DNA of 64,000 nucleotides from Talinum fruticosum (GCA_021018815.1 JAITYX010000048.1:3847501-3911500), one strand, 5' to 3'. Positions 31,207 through 43,944 are shown, numbered from the stretch's first letter. Notes: a model not told the origin generated them from the sequence alone. Made by a program: numbers and translations.

Positions 31207-31789
31207 CAGATTTTAGAATGGATAATCAGGAAGAAAATAGTAATAGAGCAATCTTGTTTTGATCCATTAAACGAAAATCATATAAAAGTCAGCAAGCACA
31301 AGTTATGTGGAAAAGAATACTTTTTCACAGTTCATGCACTATATCACAACAGCAGCGGGTGCCACAGCAAATCCCATTGAACTATAACCTAGGGACGTCC
31401 GGATGATAGCAGCAATACTCACAGGCAAAGAGGTTGTAATCATAAGGTTTTATGCATCAAAAGTTCACAACTTCATTCACAATTATCACGGTTATATAGC
31501 AGGGTATGAAGCGGACTAAAATGTCAAAGAAACTACAACATAGGCTAAGAATAAATTGTTCTGTCATTAGAAATTCCAGTTTACCTGCTTCACATTCTAT
31601 GCAACAGAACACAACATCGTACTATAGGCATCAAGTAAGTGTGTCCATAAAATTCATGCATACAGTATGTTAGTGTGTTTACAAGCAATTGTGATCCAAG
31701 GGTATACTTTTAACTTAAAAGCAATGATCCCTAATCCTTAATGCCACAGAAATCACTCCATACCAAAAACTTGTTGAGAGAAATATTTA
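31207..31789. other. unassigned
   Basis: No coding signal, no repeat boundary recognised. Confidence 0.35.
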
Positions 31790-33289
31790 CCGCAAGTGCA
31801 CGGTGTAGCTGTAGCTAGGAACCGGCAAGTACGAGTCGTGTCCACAAGGAACTCGTTTTCAAATACTAAATCCACCTAAAAACTCTAATCTAGGTAAAAA
31901 CTCAGTTCGACAATGATTTGATTTTTGGATTCAACTACTAAGATAACTAAGAAAGATCAATAAATAACAAGACTTAGATTGGGATTAATCACACTACTAT
32001 GCCTAAAATCAATCATCAAATATCGCTTGAGATTTGAAGAGGGAGACACCAATTAAGCCTATCTTCGCCTACTTTCGAAGGTCAAAGACTAATCTTGCAC
32101 AATCTAATCACCTATTTTCATGGGATTAATAAAGGGCAAAATTACAATGAATGCATCTCACAACCCCCAATTAAAACCTTAATTATTTTCATATAAAAGT
32201 TCTAATTGTTCACAACGTCATTCTAGGTAAGTTCTCATCTTTCGATGTTCACAAAACCCTAATAAAAGCAAAAGAGTCCTCTTTCGAGGTAATCAATGAA
32301 AAAGTGATGAACGAAATGAATTCTAACCTAACAAGCATAGAACAACTCAATTGGTACTCAATTCATGATTATCAAGGCATAATAGGGATCAATCCCAACC
32401 TAAGTAGAGAAATTAGCCCCTAAACATGATACTAAACAATTGACAAAGATTGGAGAAAATAGCCATAGAGAAACAAAGAGAAATTGTGAAGAAAAGATAA
32501 AGAGAAGAAATTACGATTACCGAATAAAAAGTTTGATGCGATTCAATCATAAAAACTTGAAGTAGATGAACAATAAAGAGTGTTCTTGAGTCTCCTCTCG
32601 GAGCTGCTCTCGAAACCCTAGCTAAATTTCTAAAATTATGGAATAGAATCCCTAAACAATTACAATTAGGAAACTTAAATAACCGCCGAAACAGTAGTCG
32701 CACGGCCGTGCGAAAGTCGCACGGGGTACCGTGCGAAAATCTGCCGCAGCTTCTGTGCTCTCTGCCTGTTTTGCACGGCCGTGCGCGTCTTCAACTTCCG
32801 TAAATTGTCGCATGGCCGTGCAAGATGTGCACAGGGGCCGTGCGGCCTTCCTTCACTTCGGGTCTTTCGCTCGATGATCCGCACGGCTGTACAGCTTCGC
32901 ACGGGGGCTGTGCGACTTCCTTTGACGTGTTTTAGGCTTCTTTCTTGCCTCCTCTTGAGCCCGAACTCTTCTCTTCATCGCTTTTCATCAAATTTACCTC
33001 GAATCTCTCAAATTTAAGCCCAAAAACCTGTAATAAAGATATTTACGAGCTTAGGTGACGATAAAGAGAAAGTGAGCAAAATCTAACCCAAAACTAAATA
33101 AATATCATTGAAATCATCTCGGAATTGGGTTAAATAATGCCTTAAAAACCGGCAAAAACGAGGTTTAACAACTAACAATCTCATAAATCCAAACAACAAT
33201 CTCAAAACAACCCCAAATTAAGATTCTAATTCCAAAATAGAAATTTCAATTGAAATTAACCACAAATTGAATATAGACAAGATAACAAA
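31790..33289. mobile_element. LTR-retrotransposon-like non-coding block
   Basis: Begins with accgcaagtgcacggtgtag and aagtacgagtcgtgtccaca, words familiar from the non-coding parts of plant LTR elements, and carries the palindromic GC array at 32698-32915. No gag/pol, no clear LTR pair and no target duplication could be found, so class and limits are uncertain. Confidence 0.35.
32698..32915. repeat. array of seven GCACGG..CCGTGC palindromes
   Basis: Seven imperfect dyads at about 32699, 32718, 32773, 32809, 32828, 32881 and 32897. Type A is GCACGGCCGTGC (12-base perfect palindrome or one mismatch); type B has an insert between the half-sites (for example GCACGGGGTACCGTGC). A and B alternate in close pairs about 20 bases apart, with one unpaired A. 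Each could form a small hairpin or be a dimeric protein site. Confidence 0.8.
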
Positions 33290-33692
33290 CCCTAGATTCG
33301 ACAGAGAGGCAGCGAGAGTGAGCGATGTAGTGGAGAGAGAGGGGCAGCAACTTGCAGTGAATGCTCAGCGATGGGGTTCCGGTGCTGTGGGAGGTGGCCG
33401 GTGAGAGGTAGAGGCTGGCGAATTGCAGCGTGCGAGAGGGGGCAGTGAGCGAGAGGGTTCGGGAGGCAACGAGCGAGAGGCGGTGGTGGCCAGCGATTGG
33501 GTTCGGTGCTGTGGTGGTTGGCGAGGGTGGCCGGGTAGGTGGTGGTCGAGGAGCAGAATGGGCGAGAGAAGGGGAGAGATGGAGAGTACTGGCGTGAGAG
33601 GCACAACAAGTGAATTTTTTTTTCCTGGATTATTGAGTCACTTGAATGCTTTTAAGGTCTACCCATATCACAACCGTTGGATCTAATTTGGA
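33290..33692 (-). mobile_element. inverted copy of the MULE left subterminal region
   Basis: Reverse complement matches 23430-23640 closely, from tccaac(g)gttgtgatatggg through the ccaccacctcgcc-type GC-rich tract. Homology stops at 33692 (after ttggatctaatttgga); the outer terminus present at 23358-23430 is absent. It is either the second end of the same MULE with its tip deleted, or an end of a related element. Confidence 0.55.
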
Positions 33693-34470
33693 GAAATTTT
33701 ATAAACAAAAAGGAAAGAAGTTTACTTATTTAATTTGTTTGCCTTGCAAGAAATTAGAGGTAAAAATATCATTTAGTATATAATTTGATTGCCTACTTAA
33801 TACTTCAAAAGGTTAAGAAAATAAACTCAATGTATCTCATAGTACCTTAAAATTAAGGGTAAACATGTCCTTCACATACACGAGGATGGGGACTGGCATG
33901 GGGATAAGAGAGAGAAGTTGGTGCGGGAAGGGACAGAGAGAAAGTGGGGGTGTTTGAAGGAGTGTTGAGTTACTGTAACATGTGTATGTGAGAGAGAGAG
34001 AGAGGGGCATATTGGACATTCAATATACTCAACTGCCTAGACTTGTTATTTGCCTTGATTAATTAGGCTAACCTATTATTGATGTTAAAGGGATTGGAGT
34101 TTAGAGCGTTTTTAATGGGATCACATGAATCAAATTTATTGCACGTAGTTCAATAAATACTCTGTAGTTCACGAATTACATGATCTGCCTTTATATTGGC
34201 CCTTCCAAATAATCCACCCACGATTCCAAATAATTAAATTTTTAGCTTTTTTTAAAATGGAGTTACTTGTAAATTTTGTGAAATATATTTAGTATGAAAA
34301 ATAAAGATAAAATACTAAACACTAAATTAAACATATTTGGTGATCCAAGTGATGGTCCAAGGGATATGAAGGTGATGAATTAAGTTTCAGAAAATTAAAT
34401 TGTGGAATATAGGGTCACACATACCATCCAAAATTTTAGATCATGCAATTACAAATGTACAAATTCATAA
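33693..34470. other. unassigned; short GA repeat
   Basis: A (GA)n tract at about 33987-34003. Otherwise AT-rich without recognised genes. Confidence 0.4.
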
Positions 34471-34760
34471 ACACTCTCGAAGCATATACTCATAGGAGAG
34501 AGAGATTACAAATTCTGAAATGCTTCGGGAACATATACTCCCAAGAAAGAGAAAGAAAATTAGTCCCACAAAATTCACCCCTATTTCGCCGTTTATCCAA
34601 CCATCTTGTAACATATGGTGAAAAGTATGTACTCTCGACATCATATAAGATATTGTGGAGAGAGATAGAGATTGGGCTTACAAAACCACTACATATTTTT
34701 CCATTCGTCCAATCATCCGTTGACATATGACGAAATCGAATACTCCCATATTCATATAAA
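34471..34760. repeat. dispersed repeat, copy 1
   Basis: Contains gcatatactc, atactcccaagaaagaga, ccaaccatc..., catccgttgacatatg and ttggg-cttacaaaaccac. The same ordered words occur in reverse complement at about 48900-49270. Terminal structure is not clear; a MITE family is likely. Confidence 0.55.
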
Positions 34761-36468
34761 ACGGTATGTTACAAATGCTCTTAAGATAAGCTGCTTCTCA
34801 TGAGAGCTTGACAAGAAGAAAAACCAGTGAGCACATGCCAAGAGATGAATGGGCCCCCAAACCACACCTTGACCTCCTATCATGAGAGCTTCCACGAGTA
34901 GCAGCCATTTCTACAATGGGCTTTCTAGCCACTTTAATAACTCAGGGCTGGGCTCATGACTACGGCCCACTAAAGAACAAACAACAGTAGCAAGAGGCCT
35001 TGGGGTTTGGGGAACTACTTGAGTTTGGCTATCTGCACTAAATTTGATTCGTGTCATACTACTTAGTTACTCGCCTCTACTTTTGAAGTGTGTTGAACTC
35101 GGTTGATCACGACCTGGCTGCCTCTTTTTTCCTCCATCTAATTCTATCACATCTATTTTATACGTAGGAGTTTATACTCCTACTACATATAATATAACAA
35201 GAAATTATAGTACGAAAAGGAAATTAGGAGAATTTTATATGTATGTGACAATAATATGAGACCTGCGATTATAACCTCTTATGTACATATAATAATTTTC
35301 AATTTGAGTCGAGCACCGAGAGTGCATCCGACAACTTACGTGGATTCTCAATAGTGCGTATATGCTTCAAAGAATGAAATCATAGCAATACATATAATAC
35401 AAAATACTTCAAATTATATCTCATCCAAATCGACATTGAAATTATATCCAGTACCAGAATTGGTTTGAATTAATTAACCTTAAAATTATATCTCATTCAA
35501 ATCGACATTTAGCCTAATGTAATATTAATCCAACCAATTAAAATGACAAATTAGCACGGGAAACACACAATAAGGAAGAAAACTTAGGTAATACACATCC
35601 AAATCAATAGTAACATTAGGTAATACATACATAACATACCTGGCCAACCTCACTATCCAAGAAAAGAACAAATATTACAACTTGCAGGAAGGTAGATGAG
35701 ACCAAGCAGCAGTCAATAATGATGTCTCCTGAAATTAAAATTCCAAATTCCACTTGATATGCTGACCAAATAACAACACAAGCTTAAGGCATCACAAGAA
35801 TCATATCATTTACCCTCATATATTCTCTATGTTGTCATCATCATCATTTCAAGATTCTTGTGGGCTCTCCTAATCCCACATAATTTCAGCAGGGATGAAT
35901 CAATTCAGACATGGAATTTTTTATTTTTTTATTTTTTGGGTGTGGGGCAAGGAAGGACAAGTTGATCATATTCACACCACCCAGATGGACCTGATGTGGA
36001 TTTTATTTTATTTTTTCTCTTTTTTTTTTTTTTTTGGCTATAATAGGTGAGGTGGTCCACAAGGGTTGGCAATAATTGGGATGTCAAAATCTTGAACATT
36101 TACCAGATGAAATATATAGGTGCATGTGGAAGATGCCCCAGCCTCAGGCCCAAAGACATATTCATGCAAACTAGCCATCCATTTTTGCTGTTATTAGTCA
36201 AGAGATGGGACAATTGGAGAGCCATGTGAAGTTTCCTAGCCTAACCACTTTATGTACCTGGGTTCAATTTTATAGAAATATACATGCTCCCTAACCCATT
36301 ATGTATGAGATTATGAGCCAAGTTAGAGGTTTGAATTTACACTATATTAGATCTAGATTTATTTTGTTGTTATTTTATCTATTTTAAATTTAGAGATATG
36401 ATATGTCGTGAAATTAAGGGCTTGTTCTTTTTAATTGTAAAGTTAAGTTGTAAGTTATATAAAATACT
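34761..36468. other. intergenic, nothing recognised
   Basis: Mixed composition with a T-rich stretch near 35920-36035. A 22-base word (aattatatctcat[c/t]caaatcgacatt) is duplicated at about 35413 and 35484. No gene seen. Confidence 0.4.
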
Positions 36469-36583
36469 AATCCTTCTGTTCCATATACTTGTCTTTGTTA
36501 GAAACAAGAACCTTATTTATATTCACATAAATATATTTTTTATTATAAGAGGGACATAGTAATATGGGAGGAAGAGAGTCATT
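36469..36583. mobile_element. possible degenerate Stowaway MITE
   Basis: taatccttctgttccatatact at the left and gacatagtaatatgggaggaagagagt at the right are inverted relatives of the CTCCCTCCGTTCCA Stowaway terminus. Short (about 115 bases) and diverged. Confidence 0.35.
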
Positions 36584-37189
36584 CAATATAAGAAGTTTGT
36601 ATTTGTAAGGCCTATAAATAGTGTAAAAAGTTATACGAAACAGTTAGTTTTGTAAGAAATTATAAAAAGTGTTGTATTGAAACGGATAAAACCAAAAACA
36701 AAAGTTACATAAAAATATAAATCTGAGTAAAAAAAAAAAGAAAATTTAGAGAGTACAATTACATTTTCATTGTTTAAGAAACAATATAAAAAATAATCTT
36801 ATTTACAAGTAGTATCATTCCCAGTTGTGTTTCCAAAGCAATTGTGCATTTCCATTACTTCCACACACAACTCTCCTTATATCTCACTTAAATTGACTTT
36901 TATAGCCAAATTATCCTTGGCCTCCAAGAAATACATGAAGCTTGAGCGCCAAGGCTTCACATCTATCCATGTCGAGCTTGGGCTCCCACCCATAAACTTT
37001 TCTAATTTTTTTTTCTTTCATTAATTTTGATCACTTCCATAACAAGAAGCCGAAAAGAGTTACAAATAATTACGACCACTTTTAAGAATTTGTAAATTTA
37101 AGATTTAAAGTTGTTGATAACTAAACTTAACAAGTCTGTAATTTACTCATTTTCATTCGTATTTTCTTTCTTTTTTTCCCCAAAGGAGT
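36584..37189. other. AT-rich, no gene seen
   Basis: Includes agttgtaag/aagaaattataaa words related to 12415-12540. No coding signal. Confidence 0.35.
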
Positions 37190-37197
37190 CTTTAATC
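37190..37197 (+). repeat. 8-bp target site duplication, left (CTTTAATC)
   Basis: Exact copy at 38445-38452, bounding the hAT element between them. Confidence 0.85.
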
Positions 37198-38444
37198 TAG
37201 ACCTGGCAAAATCGACCCGACCCGAAAACCCGACCCGAACCCGCCCGAAAGTTTTGGGTTTTGGACACGATTTTCTCGACCCGAACCCGAAAAACCGAAC
37301 CCGAAAAACCCGCAAATTAGCGGGTCAAACCCGACCGAACCCGTTTGACCCGTTGGGTCAAGGCAATAAAAACAACTATTTTAGCTTTGTAACTTGTTGA
37401 TTGAATGTTTCATGCACATTAAATGATTTTTCCTTCAATTTATCACTTTTTTAATAATGGTTATTTATCATATCAGATTATTTAGAGAGACGTTACATAT
37501 TTATTGCAATCATTTACTGAGACGAAGACCGATACAGTTTCATTTCTCAACTTATTCCCCATAAACAAAAGCCATTATATACAAAAATTATGCATAGTTA
37601 ATTTCAATAAAAACATATATGGATTCAAATGGTGTAATATATTAAAATACTACAAGTGTACAAGTTATACTTGTTGTATTTTTGGTAAACTGAATATACC
37701 TAGTCACATCTAATTAATATACTTTTATTTTGTAGAAATAATATTACTATAATGATTTAAAATTTTGATGTTATAATTAAAAATAATAATTTTAGTTTAT
37801 TATAAATCTCTAATTCTTATTTATTTTAAACTCGTGTTTACTCGTACCTAAACCATAACTCCTAAGGTAGGCAATAAGCCAAACTAAAACAAAGTCAAAT
37901 TTTTCTAGTGAATAAAATGGATCGATTAAGCCTACCCAAGTCAAAACTTTCTCGATTTGTTTTAAAATGCATTAAACATGAATATAAACCTCGTTAGTAT
38001 AATATAAACTCGTGAAATAAACATCGTAACCTTAAACTAATAATTACGGAACAAGTCATTATTATTCAACCCATTATTAACCCAATCTTTCGTTGGCCTT
38101 ATTTAAACGCGTCAAGCGACCAACCCGCTTCGGTTCAATGGGACCTTACACAAATATCACAATGAAATTTTTGAATATTCCTTTTAGAAAATACAAATAC
38201 TATACTTTTTCGTTGAATTATTGGCAATTTTAAGCAAAAATTATGCTTAATATTTATAATTAAAAAAGAAAAACAAGCCGATAAAAAGGCGGTCTTAACC
38301 CGTTGGGTCGACCCGAAACCCGTATAACCCGATATACGACCGCCCGTATTTTACCCGAACCCGAAATACACCCGACCCGTATTTTACCCGAACCCGAATA
38401 CACCCGACCCGTATTTAACCCGCCCGCCCGAATTGACAGGTCTA
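37198..38444. mobile_element. non-autonomous hAT element, 1247 bp
   Basis: Termini TAGACCTGGCAA and, inverted, TTGACAGGTCTA, with exact 8-bp duplication CTTTAATC on both sides. Both subterminal regions (37210-37360 and 38285-38430) are built of ACCCGACCCGAACCCG-type words. The AT-rich middle has no transposase. The superfamily call rests on the TSD and TIR seen directly. Confidence 0.88.
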
Positions 38445-38741
38445 CTTTAATCTCATTATTATGTTGATAAATAGTGATTTATTGTCCTTGTCTTATCCTC
38501 TAATATTTTTGTAGGTAAGTATTGTCTATAACCGATGATGATGATCTTGTGAGATTGCTAATTGTTAGCTAACGAGTTTGATGTTTCTAAAATTGCATTG
38601 GTTGATGATAAGGAAAGCCAGTGAGATTGATGTTTCCAAACCTCTATGTTGGGCCACTAGTCGGCTATGGTTCCATTCAAATTTATGGCTGAGTGGTAAC
38701 AAAATATGTCCTACACTAATGACTTTTAATACATTAACTAA

Positions 38742-38885
38742 TCTATACTATATATAATAGTAATTTTTTTCAAAATTATCAAATAGAGGCCTAAGAGTGA
38801 ATTTAGAAGTTTTGTCCAATAAAAAATAATATTTTATCCTTAAAAAAAAAAAAAAGTTTCTACTCATTTATGAACTCTCTAATTA
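38742..38885 (+). repeat. Helitron-like 5' end repeat, copy A
   Basis: tatactatatataatagtaa, then aaaattatcaaatagaggcct, then ttgtccaataaaaaataat and an A-run. It matches copies at about 39530-39660 and 40345-40485 in order and wording. Confidence 0.6.
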
Positions 38886-38889
38886 AAGT

Positions 38890-38916
38890 GACATGTATTT
38901 TAAAACAGAGGGAGTA
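38890..38916. repeat. solitary Stowaway-like terminus
   Basis: gacatgtattttaaaacaga followed by gggagta matches the right terminus of the MITE at 16799-17067. No partner terminus was found nearby. Confidence 0.4.
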
Positions 38917-38919
38917 ATT

Positions 38920-39402
38920 TTTAAAAAGTTATAAATTAAAAAATTAAACATATGATAACTACTTATATTGACATTAATAATAAAAAATATTATAATGATA
39001 AAAGTGATCCAAATATATTTAATAATAATAGGTAATGAGTAAAAAGATGTAATTGCATCACGGTAAAGGGCATGGCGAGTCAATTCGTGATGTAGGGTAA
39101 TACAATCATCTATGTTTTGTACTTGTATTGAAAATTGATCGCGATTTTAACAGTGAGTCGATGACGCAAAAATATTGATACAATTGAGATGTTATAAATA
39201 CATGTTGTTTTACTCGATTAACAATCAATTGCTTCCCTCGAGACACAACTCTTTCTCCCAATTAATTAACACAATAAGAGTAACATGATGTTCTATTTCA
39301 AGATGGCGGGATGCTTGATGGCAAATACTCATCTTTTACTAATTTAGAAAACTTACATTAGTAAAAGATATGATTTAAATATATTTATCAATAATAAGTC
39401 AC
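38920..39402 (+). repeat. inverted duplication, left arm
   Basis: About 483 bases matching the reverse complement of 41663-42150 over the full length, with high identity by eye. Anchors include ataatgataaaagtgatcc, caattgcttccct, taagagtaacatga and gcttgatggcaaatactc. Confidence 0.8.
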
Positions 39403-41662
39403 AAATAAAAATAATCTGTATGTTGTGCAAAAATTATGAGATTGATGAATTTATTCGAAATCCAATAGGCTTAATAGAAGTTGGCATATTAAGTTTTCAT
39501 CCTTTTAAACATTAAACATGTGATAATCTAACTACATATAATAGTAATCTTTTCAAAATTGTTAATGGTGGCCTGGGAGCGAACGTAGGAGTTTCATACA
39601 ATAAAAAATAATACTTTATTCTTGAAAATAAAATAAGTTTTTATTTATTTATGGACTTTTTGAGACTCACTTTTCACAAGTTGTATATTATAATATTTAT
39701 TTATTTATATTTTGGTTTTTAAAATAAAGATAGTTGTAAAATAAAATTATATAAAATTTAAAATAAAAATATTATAAAATTAGGACAAACCTTTATGCAA
39801 TCCCCACCCAAATGAGTTATACCAATAATCACATCATAGCAAAATTGTAAATTAAATTGGCCTTACAAGATACTTTCCCCATGTTGGACTTGCCTTTTTT
39901 AAATTTTTCACAATTTTCTTAATTAGTAGAGTTTTACTTTTACTATCCACCAATATCATATTTTCATACACCTAAAGCCTAAAACCCAAAATCCACAAAA
40001 AGAAAAAAACAAACACTCATTTTTTTTTATATCATCCATTAAAGTTGACGTAAGGAAAAATATATGTTAATAATCCATACCTTATTATGTTAATGTTGAT
40101 ACCCTACAAAATATTCAATTTCCATTAATTAAGGATCAAACATCGAAAAGAAAGAAAAAAATTCATTACATAATTATAATTGGATTGTATCAAATGAAGT
40201 TTTTTTCCATTCGGCTTCAATTTAAATCTTTTTAAACTCAAATAGTTTAAATTTTTTAATCATCTTAATTGAAGTCAGATCAGATGGTTATGTCATCCCT
40301 CACTAATTCGTACGATTAGTTAAGCATTTTATTATGTTGAACCCGATTTATACTATATCTAATAAAATTATTTTCAAAATTGTCAAATGGTAGTCTGACA
40401 GTTAATTTAGGAGATTTATCCAATATTAAAAAAATAATTTGTCGTTGAAAAAAAAAGTTTCCACTCGTCTATCAATTCTCCAATACTCAGTTGCTACAAT
40501 AAATCAAAATATTTACGCCAATATATAAAATGAAAGAATAAAGAAACATCATGAAGAAATGTATAGGACACAATATCAAACCATGAGCTAACGAATACGT
40601 TAAATAGAATTTAAGAGTTGAGATGACATTAAATCTGACCTCATTTACCTAATAAAATACATCCTAAGATTTCCTTGAAGTAGATATTATCATTAATTAC
40701 AGAGAATTTTCAGTAGTAGCAGAGTCCGAATAACCAACTAATTGGGTTCTTGGTATTATTAATAAATTGAGCAATGAGTAACAAAAATTTGATATTTTAT
40801 TTTTTTAAAAGAAAAATAAAGAATTAAATTAGATACTTCTCTTCATATTCATCTCTTTAAATTTTTTTATTTGTAAGTGAAACGTAAAATTTACACTTTT
40901 TAAAAGAGTGACATGATTTTAGTATTATCGAATTTTACGAGCCACTTTTCATTATATACTTGTTTAAGTATAGAAAGATTAAGAAGTTTTTATTTATAAT
41001 TGACAATTTAAATGGTATATAGTTATGTATTTATTTATTTAGGGTTTGGATTATATATGAGATCTCATTTATTTTTATGTATATTGATATGCAATATTTT
41101 TCTGGGTTTGAAATATAATAATTTTCTCTAACATTAATAATTTGTATTATTGATGGTGCTTTTTGACTTGGTGCCATAAAATTGTATTTAGTTGAAAATA
41201 TATTTGTTATAAGAATTTTTAAATTTAAAATCAATAGGAACATGTTATAAAAATAATGTTTAAATATTTAACTATCCGGGAAGCAATTTGGTTATTGCTA
41301 ATCAAGATTCATCCTACGCACAAAGTGATGTAATAAACCTTAAGAAATTAAAAATTAATATAATAAAAATATAACAACTAAATATATACTTACAAGACAG
41401 AAAGTTATTATTCAAATATGTTGTGGAATAAGACGTAAGTAATAAAAAGTTAGGAATTACACTGCTTCAAGTTCCTAATTTGTGAACTTTAAGTTCGTAA
41501 TTTGTGTTATATTTAAAAGGATGGAAACTTAATATGTCAACTTCTATTAACCCTGTAGTACTTCGAATAAATTCAACTGTCTCAAAAATTTTGCACAAAA
41601 TACATATCATTTTTTTGTCATAAATACAGTTTATATTAGTCTCTTCCTAACATTTCTATCTC
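39403..41662. other. spacer between inverted arms
   Basis: AT-rich, 2.26 kb. Contains direct copies B (about 39530-39660) and C (about 40345-40485) of the Helitron-like 5' end repeat. No coding signal. Confidence 0.5.
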
Positions 41663-42150
41663 GTGACTTATTATCGACAAACATATTTAAATCATATCTT
41701 TTACTATTGTAAGTTTTTTAAATTATTAAAAGACGAGTATTTGCCATCAAGCCTTCCCCCATCTTGAAATACAAGTTCATGTTACTCTTATTATGTTCAT
41801 TAATTGGGAGGAATGATTGTGTCTTAAGGGAAGCAATTGGTTATTCATCGAGTAAAATAACATATATTTATAAAATTTCAATTGTATCAATATTTTTACG
41901 TCATCGACTCATTGTTAAAATCACGATAAATTTTCAATACAAATACGAAACATAAATGATTTTATTACCTTAAGCCGCGAATTGACCTATCATACCCTTT
42001 GCCATGATACAAATCACATCTTTTTGCTCATTACCTATTATTGTTAAATATATTTGGATCACTTTTATCATTATAATATTTTTCATGATTAATCTCAATA
42101 TAATTAGTAATTATATATTTAATTTCTTAATTCATAACTTTTTAAAATTT
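41663..42150 (-). repeat. inverted duplication, right arm
   Basis: Reverse complement of the left arm (38920-39402). Anchors on the plus strand include gagtatttgccatcaagc, catgttactctta, ggaagcaattgg and ggatcacttttatcattat. Confidence 0.8.
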
Positions 42151-42509
42151 ATTATATTACTATGTGTATAACACGAGTCCAAACTAGTTAATAATAATGT
42201 AAATATAATATTTGTTTGTGATAATTATTAGATAAATTATGTAAATAATTTTATTATCTTTCATTATCTTTTAATTTCCTAGTTTACTTACTCTGGATAC
42301 TTGTAGTTATCTCTTCCTAATTTCAATCCATGAAGGACTATTGTATTTTATATAAGTATACATGTAATTATCAATGAAAAATCATGGTATTATCTTCTCA
42401 CATGGTATGAGACTATTCTTGATCCTCCCTTCTCCCATATACAACCTCTCTCTTCCGGAGTGCGTCTCCCCTCCCGGCGGCATCTCTTTCTCGACCTCAC
42501 CACCCTTAT

Positions 42510-43335
42510 CTGCCAATGGCTCCCTCTTCCTTTCACTCAGCCTTACCTGTCAACAACATCGAATATTTCATCTCCATTACCCTTGAAATGAAAAAAGTTC
42601 AATACTTATCTTGGCTGAACTCTTCCAAATCCATTGTCCTATCTACCAAGTCCTTAACCATATCCTCCTTCCTTCGCCCCATCCCGCTCCTACACCCTTC
42701 TCACCTGATTCCGACATAGTCGACACCGACACCATTGATCCAGAATTTTGGTCTCACCTAGATGCCATTGTTCTCCAATGGATCTATGGTACTCGTCTCT
42801 AATGACCTCCTCAGCACAATCATCGAACCCAACGTTACGGCTCACCATACATGAGAATGTTTAGCAATATTTTCCAATATAATAAATCCTCCCAAGCCCT
42901 CTACTTGGAAAATCAATTCAGTCAAGTTTGTCTTGACAATTTTCCTAATATCTTCGCCTACCGTCAAGATCTAAAAATGCTAACCGATCAACTCTCCAAC
43001 GTCAATGTTCCGAGTCTCCCAACAACGACTAGTCCCGTAATTAATTGCGAGCTTAAATGAGAATTATAATGGAATTGTCGCCATTCTTCAACAAACCACA
43101 CCTCTTCTCTCCTACTATGAAGCTCATTCTCGGCTCATCCTCAAAGAGACAGCAAGCCTCTACTACAGCCCATCCGACGGCGCCGCTCTCCTCACCGGCG
43201 TCGACCTCCGACCATTACTCCGAGACCGGCCACGTCTCCAATCATAGTCCTCTATCGTGCCAATCCACCTACCGTGGAAGCACTCATAGCTGGCAGCGAG
43301 TGTGTCCGTAGACGTAGCCGCGACAGCTACCACCA
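42510..43335 (+). pseudogene. copia gag relic
   Basis: Shifting frames give SSQALYLENQFSQVCLDNFP, ADQLSNV-type sequence and an LLSYYEAHSRLILKE segment, the standard copia gag (UBN2-type) order. The zinc-knuckle region is not recognisable. Broken by several stops. Confidence 0.7.
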
Positions 43336-43346
43336 GCAAGCACCAC

Positions 43347-43944
43347 TAGGGTTGAGCATGATTGATAGATACCTCGAAACCGAACCAGAACTGGTTAAAA
43401 GGTAAGGTTTCGGAACCGAGAATCGGTCAAACGGTTCCAGGTGAGGTTCCTAAAATTCCAAAAATCAAACCCTGGAACCATTAAGGCATGTAATTTTTCG
43501 AGGATTTTTAGTTTTCAGTTTCGGTTTATGAATATGAGGCCCATGTAATTTCAGGTTTAGTTAGTTTGTGGTTTGTGATATTTACTCTTTAAATGCAAAG
43601 AGAAGCGAAATTGATGGTTTGTTTCTTGTTTGTTTTTGCCAAGAATGTTTAAGTTCTCTTCTAACTATTCCTGTGGCAAATTGACTTGCTATTTATTAAT
43701 GCTTGAAATTTAATTAATATAAGAATATATAATTTTTAAGGCCTTAAAGTTTTTTTCATAAAAATAATGGTATGGACAGGGTACCACTGGAACCGAAACG
43801 GCCATAAGGTTCAAGTTTAGGTTCCTAAAATTCAGAAACGGTCAAACAGGTTCCGATTCGGATTTCAAAATTGAGGAATCGGTCAAACAGAGTTAGGGTC
43901 GGGTTCCCGATTTTGGGACAGGTACCCAGAACTGTTCACCCCTA
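43347..43944. mobile_element. hAT-like element nested in copia, 598 bp
   Basis: Termini TAGGGTTGAGCA and GTTCACCCCTA, inverted. Subterminal words GGTTCC/GGAACC and CGGAACC at both ends. The flanking octamers (agcaccac and cgcattgc) agree at only four positions, so the target duplication is decayed or the ends are not an original pair. Confidence 0.6.

Larger units (their letters stand above)
38742..42191 (+). mobile_element. candidate non-autonomous Helitron-like unit with inverted duplication
   Basis: Left end A|TCTATACTATATATAATAG is a typical Helitron 5' end (TC... after A). Right end has a small hairpin GTGT-ATA-ACAC, then GAGTCCAAA, CTAG and T (about 42168-42192), a typical Helitron 3' end. 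Inside lie two further copies of the 5' end region (39530, 40350) and a ~485-base inverted duplication. No Rep/helicase frame. Whether the two ends belong to one insertion is an inference. Confidence 0.4.

Noticed and set aside
33292..33609. Pro/Leu-rich minus-strand frames of about 80-105 codons
   Set aside because: They lie in the inverted GC-rich copy of the MULE subterminal region; low complexity and no conservation as protein.
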